Positions 1 through 9,918 are shown, counted from the stretch's first letter. The stretch: DNA of 64,000 nt from Nostoc sp. JL33 (GCF_017114985.1 NZ_JABXKP010000021.1:95343-159342), one strand, 5' to 3'. The notes: generated from the letters alone by a model not told the origin. Numbers and translations: made by a program.

Positions 1-93
1 ACTTGCGTACCAACTCAGGCGATCGCGCTCATCAGCCATGAGAAAATAGCCTTGTGCATAGCCCTCAACAATAGCGGCGATATCATATTGCAT
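1..93 (-). CDS. aat: Leucyl/phenylalanyl-tRNA--protein transferase, 5' end only
   Basis: This is the first 31 codons of a minus-strand gene that leaves the window at its left edge. The visible start reads YAQGYFLMADE followed by SWY, which matches the N-terminal signature of the Aat family (YxxGxFPM...W). The enzyme transfers Leu or Phe from aminoacyl-tRNA to N-terminal Lys or Arg of proteins in the cytoplasm and so creates N-degrons for ClpS/ClpAP. The ATG at 93 is the only plausible start. The catalytic part is outside the window, so the call rests on a short stretch. Confidence 0.72.
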   Translation of the reverse strand, partial: MQYDIAAIVEGYAQGYFLMADERDRLSWYAS

Positions 94-196
94 AAAATAA
101 ATATAAAAAAACACTAGAGAAACGCAATTTGATGCTAACAGTCAACCTCAGCGTTCCTCAGCGTTTCCCTCCGCGTCCCTCTGCGTTTAAAAAAAA

Positions 197-526
197 ATGA
201 CTCAACCAATACCACCCATCACCCTACCACCCCCTGAAAATCCGCAACTCGAAGGTGAATGGTTACGAGAACGCTTACAACGGTGGCTAGATACAGAATT
301 TATCCCCGAAGCCGTAAACCAAAATATTGCCCAACGAGCCGCACAGATTTTTGTGCGTCAACGGATGGAAGGAGAAAACGACCTTGGTTCTCTGGTAATT
401 GCCATTGTCACAGAGATGCAGTCGTATGATTTTTCCAATAGCTTCTATGGAGAGTTTGCGATCGCCAACGCCGTCAGCGATCTACTCTTAGAAAGTCTGG
501 GAATTGATAAGTGTTGTGGTCAATAA
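197..526 (+). CDS. Conserved hypothetical protein, 109 aa
   Basis: The protein is small, acidic and without membrane segments or a signal peptide. It opens with a Pro-rich stretch (residues 1-16) and continues with predicted helices (WLRERLQRWLD, NQNIAQRAAQIFVRQR). I do not recognise a named domain; it looks like a soluble cyanobacterial protein of unknown role. The ATG lies directly after a run of A residues, with no Shine-Dalgarno sequence, and the spacer before it (about 145-190) is a degenerate GCG-rich repeat of the sort scattered in Nostoc spacers. It is divergent from aat. Coding quality is good, function unknown. Confidence 0.7.
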   Translation: MTQPIPPITLPPPENPQLEGEWLRERLQRWLDTEFIPEAVNQNIAQRAAQIFVRQRMEGENDLGSLVIAIVTEMQSYDFSNSFYGEFAIANAVSDLLLESLGIDKCCGQ

Positions 527-552
527 TATTTTGTCATTAGTCCTTTGTTCTT

Positions 553-590
553 TACCAATGACTAATGACTAATGACTCTTGACTACCAAC
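553..590. repeat. Tandem heptanucleotide repeat (AATGACT)n
   Basis: About four imperfect AATGACT/CTTGACT units sit between the 3' ends of the convergent hypothetical gene and rpsN. It belongs to the short tandemly repeated heptamers (STRR) typical of Nostocales spacers. Confidence 0.85.
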
Positions 591-885
591 TAGACTTAAC
601 AACTCCAGGCAAAAGACCTTCATGCGCCCATTCTCGCAGCACATTCCGAGACAACCCAAAATCGCGGTAAACACCTCTAGGACGACCAGTCAACCAGCAA
701 CGGTTGCGGTGGCGGGTGGGCGCACTATTCCGGGGTAGCTGTTGAATCTTCCGGTGGACTTCCAGCTTATCCAGAGGAGATGCTGCACTTCTGAACTCTT
801 CTAAGAGAGCTTCTCGCTTGTCAGCATACTTTTCTATCAACCTGCTGCGCTTTTTCTCGCGCTCAATCAAGCTCTTTTTTGCCAT
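583..885 (-). CDS. rpsN: 30S ribosomal protein S14
   Basis: The 100-residue protein is the long, zinc-independent type of S14. It starts [13 protein letters not shown], is strongly basic, and carries the family core [21 protein letters not shown] near residues 60-80, followed by the C-terminal SW. It binds 16S rRNA in the head of the small subunit. The CxxC pairs of the zinc form are absent. It lies 76 bp downstream of nth on the same strand and could share its transcript. Start and length agree with the family, so the call is secure. Confidence 0.97.
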   Translation of the reverse strand: MAKKSLIEREKKRSRLIEKYADKREALLEEFRSAASPLDKLEVHRKIQQLPRNSAPTRHRNRCWLTGRPRGVYRDFGLSRNVLREWAHEGLLPGVVKSSW

Positions 886-961
886 ATATTCTCTAACTTT
901 TTTAAAGACAGCATTCTCTATTCTACAGTCTCCCCATCAATTCTGGGGTTACTCGTGTCGC

Positions 962-1633
962 TTACCCTATAACCACTGGCTTATTAGCAGCAGGGCATAA
1001 ATCGGCAAGCTCACAAGCGATGCAGACGGGAGAGCGTGCTTTACAAATAGCACGACCATGATAAATCAGCCGAATTGACCAATTTTCCCAATCAGGCTGC
1101 GGCAATAAACCGATTAAATCTTGCTCAATCCGAACAGGGTCTTTTGCTTGAGTTAAACCCAAACGTTGGCTGAGGCGCTTGACGTGAGTATCTACTGTCA
1201 CCCCAACATTAATGCCATAAGCATGAGCAAGAACTACATTTGCTGTCTTCCGCGCCACGCCTGGAAGTTTTAATAATTGTTCCATTTGGTTGGGGACAAC
1301 AGAGTTAAACTCAGCGACAATCATTCGACAGGCGGCTTGAATGTTCTTGGCTTTATTGTGATAAAACCCAGTTGAACGCACTAAAGTTTCTAATTCTACC
1401 AAGTCAGCGATCGCTAAACTCTCAGCATCAGGGAATCTACCAAACAATTCTGGTGTAACCTTATTCACCCGCTCATCAGTACACTGAGCAGAGAGAATCG
1501 TTGCCACCAACAATTGTACTGGCGTTGAGTAGTTCAAAGAGCAAGTAGCATCTGGATAAAGATGCTTCAGACGAGCTAAAATTTCTAGCGATCGCTTCTT
1601 TAAAGGTAAAACTTTCTTTTCCCGACTCCCCAC
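962..1633 (-). CDS. nth: Endonuclease III (DNA glycosylase/AP lyase)
   Basis: The enzyme removes oxidised pyrimidines from DNA and cleaves the abasic site (base excision repair). The helix-hairpin-helix LPGVARKTANVVL is at residues 123-135, with the catalytic lysine at 129 and the catalytic aspartate in VDTH at 148. The 4Fe-4S loop C-x6-C-x2-C-x5-C uses Cys197, 204, 207 and 213. The listed start is a GTG that lies inside a CACTCCC-type tandem repeat, so the first five to eight residues are repeat-derived and the true start is uncertain. It begins 16 bp after rseP and is probably cotranscribed with it. Confidence 0.95.
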   Translation of the reverse strand: MGSREKKVLPLKKRSLEILARLKHLYPDATCSLNYSTPVQLLVATILSAQCTDERVNKVTPELFGRFPDAESLAIADLVELETLVRSTGFYHNKAKNIQAACRMIVAEFNSVVPNQMEQLLKLPGVARKTANVVLAHAYGINVGVTVDTHVKRLSQRLGLTQAKDPVRIEQDLIGLLPQPDWENWSIRLIYHGRAICKARSPVCIACELADLCPAANKPVVIG

Positions 1634-1649
1634 TCCCCACTCCCTATCT

Positions 1650-2750
1650 TCACTGAAACAATCTTTGCACCCATTCCAACTGGCTAGTTAATTGAGTAGT
1701 TTCTTTAACTATCAGAAAAATTCCTAAGCCTAAGAGTAACACCAAACCGGTTTGCATTACACCTTCTTGAATGCGGGCAGGCACAGGCTTACCGCGCAAA
1801 CCTTCAATCAGCAGAAAAGCGAGTTGTCCGCCATCCAAAGCTGGTAAAGGCAAAATGTTGATAATAGCCAAGTTAATGCTGATAATTGCGGCAAAAGATA
1901 ACAGATTTACGCTATTGTCATCAGCTAATTTTGCACCTATTTTGACGATATTAACTGGCCCAGAAATTTGTCCAGCAGTTTGTTGAAAGTTGGTAATCAA
2001 CTGTCCAAAACCACTGAGTGTCCCAACAAATAATTGTTCAAACCTGTTAGCAGCAATGCCGAAAATTTCAAAAGGACTATTAGGACGGCGATAAACTGCT
2101 GTAGCATTTGGACTGAGTGCCACACCAACTATACCTTTGCCATCGGCTCCCAGTTTTGGTGTTAATTTCAGGGTTTTTTGTTGGTTTTCACGCTGAATTT
2201 TCAGTTCGATTTGCTGATTGGGATGAGTTTGAATTTCTTTTGTCAGCAAAGGAGTTGACTTATCAGAAGCCGGGAGTTCCTGACCGTTCACAGCCAGAAT
2301 AATATCTCCTTCCCGAATTCCTGCTTGATAGGCAATAGATTCTTGATTAACAGGTTGTACGGCGACACCAGCTTGATAGTTTAATTCTTTGGGAACGCCG
2401 ACAATACCCAATTGCAGAACCAACACCAAGTAGGCAAATATTAAATTTGCGATCACTCCGGCACTGATGACGATCGCCCGGTCTAAAACTGGACGGTTAC
2501 GCAGCAGATTTGGGTCATTGGGTGGAACATCGCTATCGGGGTCATCATCGGGAAAGCCCACAAAGCCGCCCAAGGGAAAGGCGCGGACAGCATATTCGGT
2601 TTGTGAACCTTGGTACTTCAAAAGAACTGGGCCAAAACCCAAAGAAAAACGGTTAACGAGAATGCCTTGAGAACGTGCTGCAACAAAATGTCCCAACTCG
2701 TGTACCAAGATCAAAACAGCCAAGACTGCGATCGCTGCTAAAACTGACAT
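1650..2750 (-). CDS. rseP: Site-2 protease family membrane metalloprotease (RseP-like)
   Basis: An M50 intramembrane zinc protease of 366 residues. The HELGH zinc motif is in the first membrane helix (residues 17-21), the third zinc ligand region NILPLPALDGG is at 298-308, and one PDZ domain lies between about 120 and 200. Further hydrophobic helices are at 90-118, 283-300 and 332-350. Family members cut anti-sigma factors and remnant signal peptides within the membrane; the substrate here cannot be read from the sequence. It is the first gene of a probable rseP-nth-rpsN transcription unit. Confidence 0.94.
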   Translation of the reverse strand: MSVLAAIAVLAVLILVHELGHFVAARSQGILVNRFSLGFGPVLLKYQGSQTEYAVRAFPLGGFVGFPDDDPDSDVPPNDPNLLRNRPVLDRAIVISAGVIANLIFAYLVLVLQLGIVGVPKELNYQAGVAVQPVNQESIAYQAGIREGDIILAVNGQELPASDKSTPLLTKEIQTHPNQQIELKIQRENQQKTLKLTPKLGADGKGIVGVALSPNATAVYRRPNSPFEIFGIAANRFEQLFVGTLSGFGQLITNFQQTAGQISGPVNIVKIGAKLADDNSVNLLSFAAIISINLAIINILPLPALDGGQLAFLLIEGLRGKPVPARIQEGVMQTGLVLLLGLGIFLIVKETTQLTSQLEWVQRLFQ

Positions 2751-2796
2751 AGAGTAAATTGTGAAGATATTAAGATACGGTTATCTCCATTCTAAT

Positions 2797-2833
2797 TGGG
2801 CATTGGGCATTGGGCATGGGGCATGGGGCATTA
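2797..2833. repeat. Tandem heptanucleotide repeat (TTGGGCA / TGGGGCA)n
   Basis: Five successive 7-bp units (ATTGGGC, then ATGGGGC) lie in the spacer upstream of rseP. They are an STRR tract of the same type as those near 14.36, 45.1 and 54.87 kb. Confidence 0.85.
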
Positions 2834-2998
2834 TTTCAAGTTAAAAGATGCATTAACAGTTAGTCAGGTAACTGCTTCTCCTCGTGTAAGGTGCGATCGT
2901 GGTTGCGATGATGGAAGGAAGTTGGTCAACTGCTTCACAGGCGAAAAAAGTGGCGGCAACAATAATCCAGACTGGATCAAAATCTATAGACGGTAGAG

Positions 2999-3985
2999 TT
3001 AAGGATTGTAGGTAAACTGACTGTGAATGGCAACTCCGACGCAGGAAGCGGAACTATCCTGTTGGGAATCGTCTGTCTCTCCTAAAATATAAAGATGTTC
3101 ATAATCCCAAAAGCAAAAGCGATAAAGTAACAATTTAGGAAACATAGTATTTAAGAACTTGATTAAGTTAGTAACATTATCTTGATCAAAATCTCTATCA
3201 TCAACAGAAAAGCCCCAACCTCCATCTCCTTGAATCATAAATTTTTCAACTTTATAAATTTCAACTAAGCCAGATTTTAACAAAGCATTGTTAATTGCTT
3301 CTTCTTGACTATCTCCTGATGCCAAAACGATACTGTGATTATGAATATGATTATAGCCACCATCATAGTAGCCATATATCCTTATCTCGCCTAACTCCTT
3401 AAGAATGTCATTAATTGTCATCTCAACTTGTGACAATTTTTCTGTTTCTAAATTAGATTGTTGTTCTTCTTTGTAAGGCGAACAGTGAATAAGTTCATTA
3501 ATAAATTTAGGTGTTTCTTGGGGAACAGTTGAAGAAAGACAAATCCAGCGTTGACTATCAGGAACTCTCCCCACAACAACGGATAGGGAATAATGAGAGT
3601 TATAGCTGAAAGTAAAAGCCTGTAAATCCTTGATTCTCTCTGTTAATAAATTTAGTAAATTAGAATATTGTTGATATCTTTTATTTTTACTAGATTCATC
3701 TAGTAGAATTTTTTCTCTATCTTTACTGTAAAGATAGATGAGACTCGATGCTAAACCATTCTGTTCTATCCACAGCCAATTTTTAAAAGCAATTTCTGGG
3801 TCAGTTTCTATTATCCAACCTTCAGATTTAATCAGATTTAAGGGCGTAAATTCACCTTTTATAGTTGCATCCCAAGTATAGGGTTTTAAGGTTGCACTAT
3901 CTTCATGACATGGAAGAGAATAGCGTATTTCTTCTTCCAAAAGAACTTCCAGTGTTCCTAAGCGTTGCTCAGTTTCAGGGTTCAT
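2999..3985 (-). CDS. Hypothetical protein, possibly with a nuclease-A-inhibitor-like segment
   Basis: A 328-residue soluble protein without signal peptide or membrane helix. I do not recognise it with confidence. Residues about 100-165 (RYQQYSNLLNLLTERI ... VVVGRVPDSQRWICLSS) have the spacing and the 'VGR-W-LS-VPQET' pattern that I associate with NuiA, the small inhibitor of the Anabaena sugar-non-specific nuclease; this is only a resemblance by eye. The C-terminal half is rich in aromatic residues and acidic loops. It follows the giant repeat protein after 19 bp on the same strand, so the two are very likely cotranscribed and may act together. Confidence 0.6.
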   Translation of the reverse strand: MNPETEQRLGTLEVLLEEEIRYSLPCHEDSATLKPYTWDATIKGEFTPLNLIKSEGWIIETDPEIAFKNWLWIEQNGLASSLIYLYSKDREKILLDESSKNKRYQQYSNLLNLLTERIKDLQAFTFSYNSHYSLSVVVGRVPDSQRWICLSSTVPQETPKFINELIHCSPYKEEQQSNLETEKLSQVEMTINDILKELGEIRIYGYYDGGYNHIHNHSIVLASGDSQEEAINNALLKSGLVEIYKVEKFMIQGDGGWGFSVDDRDFDQDNVTNLIKFLNTMFPKLLLYRFCFWDYEHLYILGETDDSQQDSSASCVGVAIHSQFTYNP

Positions 3986-4004
3986 GATTTTTTCCTCTTA
4001 TATT

Positions 4005-7000
4005 CTAAGCTAAACTTGCCATAGCCACTGCTCTGACAATTTGATTGCCATCTTCGGTAAGCTGTTGTTTAATTTCTGTCGGTGTCGCTGGATTATCTGC
4101 CACTGCGTAACGTTCCAGCCAAGATGCTGACTGCGCTCCCTGTTGCAACACCTCAACAGGGGTAAGAGGGTGCAACAACGTCACAAAACGTACAAAAGGA
4201 ACATCTGACTCGGCATATTCCGATAACACTCTCGCTAAATCATCAGTTTGAGGGTTGTAGAGCCGGCTCAAACCGCGCAGAGTTGGACTGGTTTGGGTTT
4301 GGCGTGCAGTCGGTTGAATGACTAAATCTTGCAGAGAAGCACGCACCGCAGCAGGGGTGTTAGGATTTTGCGCTACAGCACGACGCACTTCTACTTTTTC
4401 ATCCTGGGCAAGTTGTTCGAGTTGAGGCGATGGTAAGTTAGGATTAGTCGCCACCGCAGCACGAATTGTTAAATCTTCATCTCGCGCCAAAGGTACTAAT
4501 GCACTTTCTGGAGTCCGAGAATTTGTTACTACTTTCAGCCGCACTTCTACTTTTTCATCCCTTGATAAAAGCTCTAAAACCTGAGCCGGCACATTCCCAC
4601 TAGCAGCAACGACTTCGCGGACTGGTAATGCTTTATCTTGGGCTAATTGTTGCCAATGAACTTCGGTTAAGTTGGGATGGCGGACTAAAGCAGTACGCAC
4701 ATTTGAATTAGAATGCTGGATAAATTGAGTTAATAGTTCTGATGTTAGATTCGGGTTACGAGCAAGAGAAATTAAGACAGGTTCTTCTGGTTCTGTAGCA
4801 ATTATTTTTGCCATTAATTCTGGAGGGAGATTGTGACTTGATGCTACAGGTTGACGAACATATTGGGACTTATTTTCTAACAACCTTTCCATTAAATTGA
4901 CAGGAATTTCGTTTCTTCCTGCTATTCCACCAGCAACTTCTTCATAATGCTTATTCAGCAACCTCTCTAGCAATTGTGGTGAGCTATTAGGATTTCCAGC
5001 TATACCCCAAAGAACAGGTTCATAAGTATCATCTATCATTTTTTCCAATGCAGACAACGGAGTATTGCGATGATGTGCAACGTCTGATCTAATCCATGAA
5101 GTTGTGTTCGTTGCTAGTTTTTCGAGGGTACTAGCAGGCATTTGAGAGCCTTCAAGATTTCTTAGCAAATACTCGAACACTTTCTCTTGTGAATAACTAT
5201 TTTTTAGAGTATCTTCTACTACTGCTGCTAAGGCATTTCCTGGAGTTTTACGATTGTAAGCATTAGCAAGTTTCTTTTCTACCCCCAAAAATTCTAGAAC
5301 TTCTACAGGTGTATTCTGATTTCCAGTTAGTTTCTCACATACGCTTCTGCTCGAATTATGAGCGAGTTGAGTTAATATTTCTACGGGGGTATTTTTATTT
5401 CCTGCAACTTCTGCTCTAACCCAATCTGATTCATCCTGAGCTAATCGTTCTAAAATTTCTATTTGATTGGAACGATAACGCACCAAGTTCAAGCGCACGT
5501 TTAGATTCTCATCTTGGGTGAGATCAAAAAGAATAGAAAGCGGTAAGTTAGGATTCCGAGAGACAACTTGACGAATGGTTGGATCACTATCTTTTGCTAG
5601 TCGTTCGAGGATAGTAATTGGAGTTTTGTTGCTACACGCTACGGTGATTTTAGCGTTTTGATCTCCGGTTTCAAGAACTTGAGCTAAAGCATAGGAACTG
5701 TTAGGACGATTAGCAAGGAGTTGAGTTGCTTGTGCTATTTCCTGTTCTTGCTCTTGAGCAACTAATAACCGATAGCGTTCTAAAGTAGGTAAGCCTGGAT
5801 TATTTAAAACTATTTGACGCACTACCACTGGTTTAACATTATTAATCGTTTTTTCAACAGGCTGTCGAGCAAGCTGAACTAATATCTCAGGTGGAGTTGC
5901 AGGATTTTTTGCTAAATGTGCATTTTGTGTTCCTAAAGCTGCGATTTGCTCTAGAAGATATATAGGAGAATGTAAATCTCTAGCTATTGTATCTATATCT
6001 CTTGATTTAATTTTATAAAGAAGGTCTCTTCGTTTATCTTCCTGCATAATGGGAATATCTTCATTAATTTTTAGAGCTATACATAGTTCTAAATTTCTAT
6101 CATAATCTAAGTTGAGCAGATTGAAATATTCTATGATTGTTGATTTTAAATCAATTGGAGTTTTGAAATTACCAATTAATGCTGCACAGACCAAAATATC
6201 AGGTTCAGATTTAGATAATGTATCTGATCCGATCTGTTGTATCAAATGAAGAGGAGTTTTACTCCAACCTGCAACTGCTGCCCGAACAGTTTCAAACTCA
6301 TCTGTTGCTAATTCCTCTAATAATTTTTCTCTCAAACTACTAGAAATATAAAAACTTTGAGCAACGGCTAACCTGACTCTAGAACTAGAATCTTCTGCAA
6401 GCTTTTCTAAAGTGTTGCTCGAAACATTTGGATGCTTTGCGATTTCTTTTTTCTGTCGATTATCTGCTCTATCAACAATCTTTTCAATAATTTCTCCAGG
6501 AGTTGCACGTTGTTGAATAATAAGATCAATATTTGATTCTGGCTTTCTTCTAGCAGCCAATTGCACTTTTGCATTAGGATACTGTGCTAACCTTTCTAAA
6601 ATCTCTTCAGTAGCATTGTCATGCCCCGCCACCACAGCTTGAATCTCCTGATCAGATTCCGCTAATACCGCCAAAACCTGGGCTGATGCAACCGAATTTT
6701 TCGCCACAGCAAACCGAATTTTAAAGACTTTATCCTCTGCCAAAGCCAGCAGGGTTTCTTCAGGAGTTGAGGGATTTTGCGCCACTGCTAAACGTATCCA
6801 ATCCCAACGACTTTGTGCTAAATTCGCTAATTGTTCTGCATTCGTATCGCAATCACTCGCTATCTCATGCTGTCCTTGTACCAAGCGCACCAACTCCGGC
6901 GGAGAAACGGGGTTATGTTGCACAGCGAGACGAATAGCTAACTCCAAGTCTCCCGCCAAGGATTCTAAAATTGCTAGGGGCGCTTCTGGGCTTTCTGCCA

Positions 7001-7445
7001 CTTGCAAGCGTGGTTCTAGCGTGGGTTCTTTCGCCAAGCGTTCCAGCAGCTTGAGGTGATATCGTAGCGGTAAATAGGGGTTGCTGAGGGCTTGAATCAG
7101 ATATTGGCTAGGAACCCACTCGCTGAAGAATAAGGGGGGAACAGGCGCAATTTTGAGCAGTTCAACTGCTAATTTGTCATTTTGCCCCAGATAGCGCGAT
7201 TTTAACACTTCCTCAACGGCATTCTGCCCATCTTCACTGATTTCTCCTGCCCAGTTGATGTGCAATTGTGCGGCTTCCGCAACGGGCGCGTGGGGGCTAT
7301 TGACTAAGACTTCTAGCAAGGGGCGTGGCGTTGGGGAATAACTCGCCACTGCTAGTTGTAAGGCGACGGGTTGAGTGTTAAGGTGTGTCGGGTCAGCTAG
7401 AAAGGGTTCTAAATCTGAAATGGTGAGCGATCGCAACAATTCCAT
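4005..7445 (-). CDS. Giant leucine-rich-repeat-variant (LRV/HEAT-like) protein
   Basis: Almost the whole protein (about 1,146 residues) consists of some forty units of about 24 residues with the pattern VRxAVAxNPxTPxxxLxxLAxD. This is the leucine-rich repeat variant (LRV) consensus, which folds as an alpha-helical superhelix and usually serves as a protein-binding scaffold. There is no signal peptide, membrane helix or added enzymatic domain. An ATG exists at 7466, but the ATG at 7445 has a G-rich stretch (GGGGTGGG) just upstream and starts MELLRSLTISDLEPFLA, like a domain start, so I prefer it. The downstream partner starts 19 bp later. The middle part (4.9-6.5 kb) is more AT-rich than the two ends. 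Confidence 0.85.
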   Translation of the reverse strand: MELLRSLTISDLEPFLADPTHLNTQPVALQLAVASYSPTPRPLLEVLVNSPHAPVAEAAQLHINWAGEISEDGQNAVEEVLKSRYLGQNDKLAVELLKIAPVPPLFFSEWVPSQYLIQALSNPYLPLRYHLKLLERLAKEPTLEPRLQVAESPEAPLAILESLAGDLELAIRLAVQHNPVSPPELVRLVQGQHEIASDCDTNAEQLANLAQSRWDWIRLAVAQNPSTPEETLLALAEDKVFKIRFAVAKNSVASAQVLAVLAESDQEIQAVVAGHDNATEEILERLAQYPNAKVQLAARRKPESNIDLIIQQRATPGEIIEKIVDRADNRQKKEIAKHPNVSSNTLEKLAEDSSSRVRLAVAQSFYISSSLREKLLEELATDEFETVRAAVAGWSKTPLHLIQQIGSDTLSKSEPDILVCAALIGNFKTPIDLKSTIIEYFNLLNLDYDRNLELCIALKINEDIPIMQEDKRRDLLYKIKSRDIDTIARDLHSPIYLLEQIAALGTQNAHLAKNPATPPEILVQLARQPVEKTINNVKPVVVRQIVLNNPGLPTLERYRLLVAQEQEQEIAQATQLLANRPNSSYALAQVLETGDQNAKITVACSNKTPITILERLAKDSDPTIRQVVSRNPNLPLSILFDLTQDENLNVRLNLVRYRSNQIEILERLAQDESDWVRAEVAGNKNTPVEILTQLAHNSSRSVCEKLTGNQNTPVEVLEFLGVEKKLANAYNRKTPGNALAAVVEDTLKNSYSQEKVFEYLLRNLEGSQMPASTLEKLATNTTSWIRSDVAHHRNTPLSALEKMIDDTYEPVLWGIAGNPNSSPQLLERLLNKHYEEVAGGIAGRNEIPVNLMERLLENKSQYVRQPVASSHNLPPELMAKIIATEPEEPVLISLARNPNLTSELLTQFIQHSNSNVRTALVRHPNLTEVHWQQLAQDKALPVREVVAASGNVPAQVLELLSRDEKVEVRLKVVTNSRTPESALVPLARDEDLTIRAAVATNPNLPSPQLEQLAQDEKVEVRRAVAQNPNTPAAVRASLQDLVIQPTARQTQTSPTLRGLSRLYNPQTDDLARVLSEYAESDVPFVRFVTLLHPLTPVEVLQQGAQSASWLERYAVADNPATPTEIKQQLTEDGNQIVRAVAMASLA

Positions 7446-7645
7446 TATCCCACCCCAAATCCTCATTGAAGGTCAACAGAATCTTATCCTGTTTGTTATT
7501 CCTTTAGGGTGTCCGCTTCCCCCTGGATAATCTATTTTCAAAAATTATTTATTACATTTACCTATGTATTGTTACATCAACGTCGGCCCAAAGTACTGGC
7601 TCGCCTTTGCATGAGACAAAAAAATATTTATGCAAGAAGCTATTG

Positions 7646-7686
7646 GTCAAATGACAAATGACAAATGACCAATGACCAATGACAAA
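7646..7686. repeat. Tandem heptanucleotide repeat (AAATGAC / CAATGAC)n
   Basis: Six 7-bp units lie between the start of the giant repeat gene and the 3' end of serS; the last unit touches the serS stop codon. Confidence 0.85.
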
Positions 7687-8967
7687 TTACAAAACTTCAC
7701 GACCCAAGTAAGGTTGCAACACTTCTGGTATCCTCACCGTCCCATCAGGTTGTTGATAATTCTCCAAAATTGCTGCCATAGTCCGTCCCACCGCCAAACC
7801 CGAACCATTTAGAGTATGTACAAACTGGGTACCTTTCTTCCCCGCCTCTTTGAAGCGAATATCAGCCCGTCGCGCCTGGAAATCTATAGTATTAGAACAG
7901 CTAGAAATTTCGCGGTATTTGCCAGAAGAGGGCAACCAAACCTCTAAATCATAAGTTTTGGTAGAGGCAAATCCCAAATCCCCAGTACTTAAATTTACTA
8001 CTCGGTAAGGCAACTGTAACGCCTGTAAAATTGCTTCTGCATTCCCCACCAATTTCTCAAGTTCATCAAAAGACGTACTAGGTTCGACAAATTTCACCAT
8101 TTCCACCTTGTTAAATTGATGCAGGCGAATTAATCCCCGCATATCGCGCCCATAACTACCAGCTTCGCGGCGAAAACAGGGAGTAAAAGCACAGTGGTAA
8201 ATAGGCAAGTCTTCAGCAGCGAGAATTTCACCCCGATAGAGATTTGTAACTGGAACTTCCGCCGTAGGAATCAGCCACAAGTCGTCATCAGCACATTTAA
8301 AGCTTTCTTCAGCAAACTTGGGTAACTGACCGGTTGCCGTCAAAGACTCAGTATTCACTAACAGTGGCGGACTAACTTCCACATAACCAGCTTGAGTATG
8401 GAGACTCAGCATAAATTGAATTAATGCCCTCTCCAATGCCGCACCAGCACCAATCAATGTCACAAAGCGACTTTGGGCAACTTTTACAGCCCGTTCAACA
8501 TTGAGAATACCTAGCTTTTCGCCAATTTCCCAGTGAGGAAGAATATTCGGATTTTGGGGAATGTACTCATCACCCCAACGTCGCACTTCTACGTTATCTT
8601 CCTCATTATTTCCAAGGGGTGTAGAGTCGCTTGGCAAGTTGGGAAGTGCCAACACAAGTTGGGCAATTTCAGCTTTGAGTTCTTTTTCTTGGGGTTCGAG
8701 TTGGCTCAACGTAGCTTTGACAGAGTTACCTTCATCCCGCAAAGCTTGAATTTCTGGGTCTTGAGGATTGATCCCAGATTTAATCTTTTGCCCGACAATT
8801 TTACCGATTTCGTTGCTACGGGCTTGGAGTTGACTACGCCTCCCCTCTAGTTCCCGTTGTTGCCGATCTAACTCTAATATCGGTTCAATATCGTATTTAC
8901 CACTACGACTATTCAATCGTTCTTGAACTAATTGCGGATTTTCCCGTATTTGCTTGATATCCAGCAC
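7687..8967 (-). CDS. serS: Serine--tRNA ligase
   Basis: Class II synthetase of 426 residues, the normal length, charging tRNA-Ser and selenocysteine tRNA in the cytoplasm. The N-terminal antiparallel coiled coil that grips the tRNA variable arm spans about residues 30-105. The motif-2 loop [15 protein letters not shown] and the motif-3 segment [17 protein letters not shown] are intact, as is TAEVPV. The start is GTG ([11 protein letters not shown]), which fits the family N-terminus exactly. It is a single gene; the next minus-strand gene begins 240 bp downstream. Confidence 0.98.
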   Translation of the reverse strand: MLDIKQIRENPQLVQERLNSRSGKYDIEPILELDRQQRELEGRRSQLQARSNEIGKIVGQKIKSGINPQDPEIQALRDEGNSVKATLSQLEPQEKELKAEIAQLVLALPNLPSDSTPLGNNEEDNVEVRRWGDEYIPQNPNILPHWEIGEKLGILNVERAVKVAQSRFVTLIGAGAALERALIQFMLSLHTQAGYVEVSPPLLVNTESLTATGQLPKFAEESFKCADDDLWLIPTAEVPVTNLYRGEILAAEDLPIYHCAFTPCFRREAGSYGRDMRGLIRLHQFNKVEMVKFVEPSTSFDELEKLVGNAEAILQALQLPYRVVNLSTGDLGFASTKTYDLEVWLPSSGKYREISSCSNTIDFQARRADIRFKEAGKKGTQFVHTLNGSGLAVGRTMAAILENYQQPDGTVRIPEVLQPYLGREVL

Positions 8968-9165
8968 AGATTTTTCTCAGTTTTTAGCCTACTATCTTCT
9001 TGTTAATACAGTTACCACACAAGCATCCAGCATATAGTAATTTTGGTTTGCTGTGACTGGAAAAACAAAGTTTTTCAGAAAAATCAGTCTTAACCTGTTA
9101 TCAGAATTTTACCCTAGCATCACTGCCTGGGCTAGGAAAGTAGATAATGGGTATAAATTTCGGGG

Positions 9166-9305
9166 TAGGTTGGGGAGCCACGGCGTTGGGCGGCTCTGCC
9201 GACAAGCAAGCAAGTGGCGTTTGAGGGACGTAGCAAGATCCCACAGGGTAAGCCAACACAAAAAATCCTTGGTTTTGTTGGGTTCACTTTGTTCAACCCA
9301 ACCTA
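9166..9305. repeat. Dispersed repeat, copy 1 (TAGGTTGGGG ... CCCAACCTA)
   Basis: The 140-bp segment starts TAGGTTGGGGAGCCAC and ends CAACCCAACCTAC, so its ends are inverted repeats. A related copy lies at 58180-58321, sharing the start, the internal GCAAGTGGCGTTTGAGG and the Thr-like GTTGGGTT block. It fills the spacer between serS and the DUF3611 gene. No gene is supported here; the two overlapping reading frames are low-complexity. Confidence 0.8.
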
Positions 9306-9339
9306 CATTTTTTTCTTTCATTAGAGTCATAAAAGAGCG

Positions 9340-9918
9340 TTAAGCTCGGTTAATGCGATTGAGTAGCCAAAGTGACGCCACAAGCCCGGCAAAGTGGGCT
9401 GAAACAGTGTTGGTGTTTGCCTGTACCACAAGCATATCTAGACCGCTAATAATCCGGGTTGGGTCAAACAATTGGGTAGTTATAGCTTGGGGAGATATGG
9501 ATCTTGCTACCAGCGTACCAACGATCGCTTGCGCCCCCAAAAGAGTCACCAGCGTTCCTGCTAAATTCACCCACAGCCCTAAGCGTAATACTTGCACAGT
9601 CTCGCTTTTCCGAGGGCGGTTGCTGGGATTTGAGGATACCAGTTGCTTGCCAATTCTAGTGTAACGGTAAGCTAAATAAATGCCCCCGCCCAAAATAACC
9701 AGTCCAGAAATTGCTAAAAATACGCCAAAGCCAGTCCCAGGATTATTACTAGAACTGCCAGTTCTTTGATTAAAGATGGCGAACAGCAGCACAATTATGC
9801 TAGAAACAACGCCTAGTACTAGCTGAATCCAGAAGCTAATCCAACCTGTAAGGCGAAAAGTTTGGGCAATTGCCCTAAGAGTTGAGGAAGATGATGGAGC
9901 ATCGGGAGTTTGTGACAT
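9340..9918 (-). CDS. DUF3611 family membrane protein
   Basis: The protein has four hydrophobic segments (about residues 25-50, 62-85, 110-135 and 165-185) and the pattern of the DUF3611 family found in cyanobacteria and plastids; its function is unknown. The reading frame stays open upstream to 10104, but that part is encoded by a MITE-like element and by GACACGG-type repeats. The ATG at 9918 (MSQTPDAPSSSSTLRAIAQTF) is the natural start. Inference from the family distribution: a photosynthetic-membrane protein. Confidence 0.85.
   Translation of the reverse strand: MSQTPDAPSSSSTLRAIAQTFRLTGWISFWIQLVLGVVSSIIVLLFAIFNQRTGSSSNNPGTGFGVFLAISGLVILGGGIYLAYRYTRIGKQLVSSNPSNRPRKSETVQVLRLGLWVNLAGTLVTLLGAQAIVGTLVARSISPQAITTQLFDPTRIISGLDMLVVQANTNTVSAHFAGLVASLWLLNRINRA

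Noticed and set aside
2796..2996. 66-codon frame after the TTGGGCA repeats
   Set aside because: The start lies in the heptamer tract and the remainder has unlikely composition.
9053..9343. Two overlapping frames of 96 and 73 codons on opposite strands
   Set aside because: Both are produced by the dispersed TAGGTTGGGG repeat and have no coding signature.
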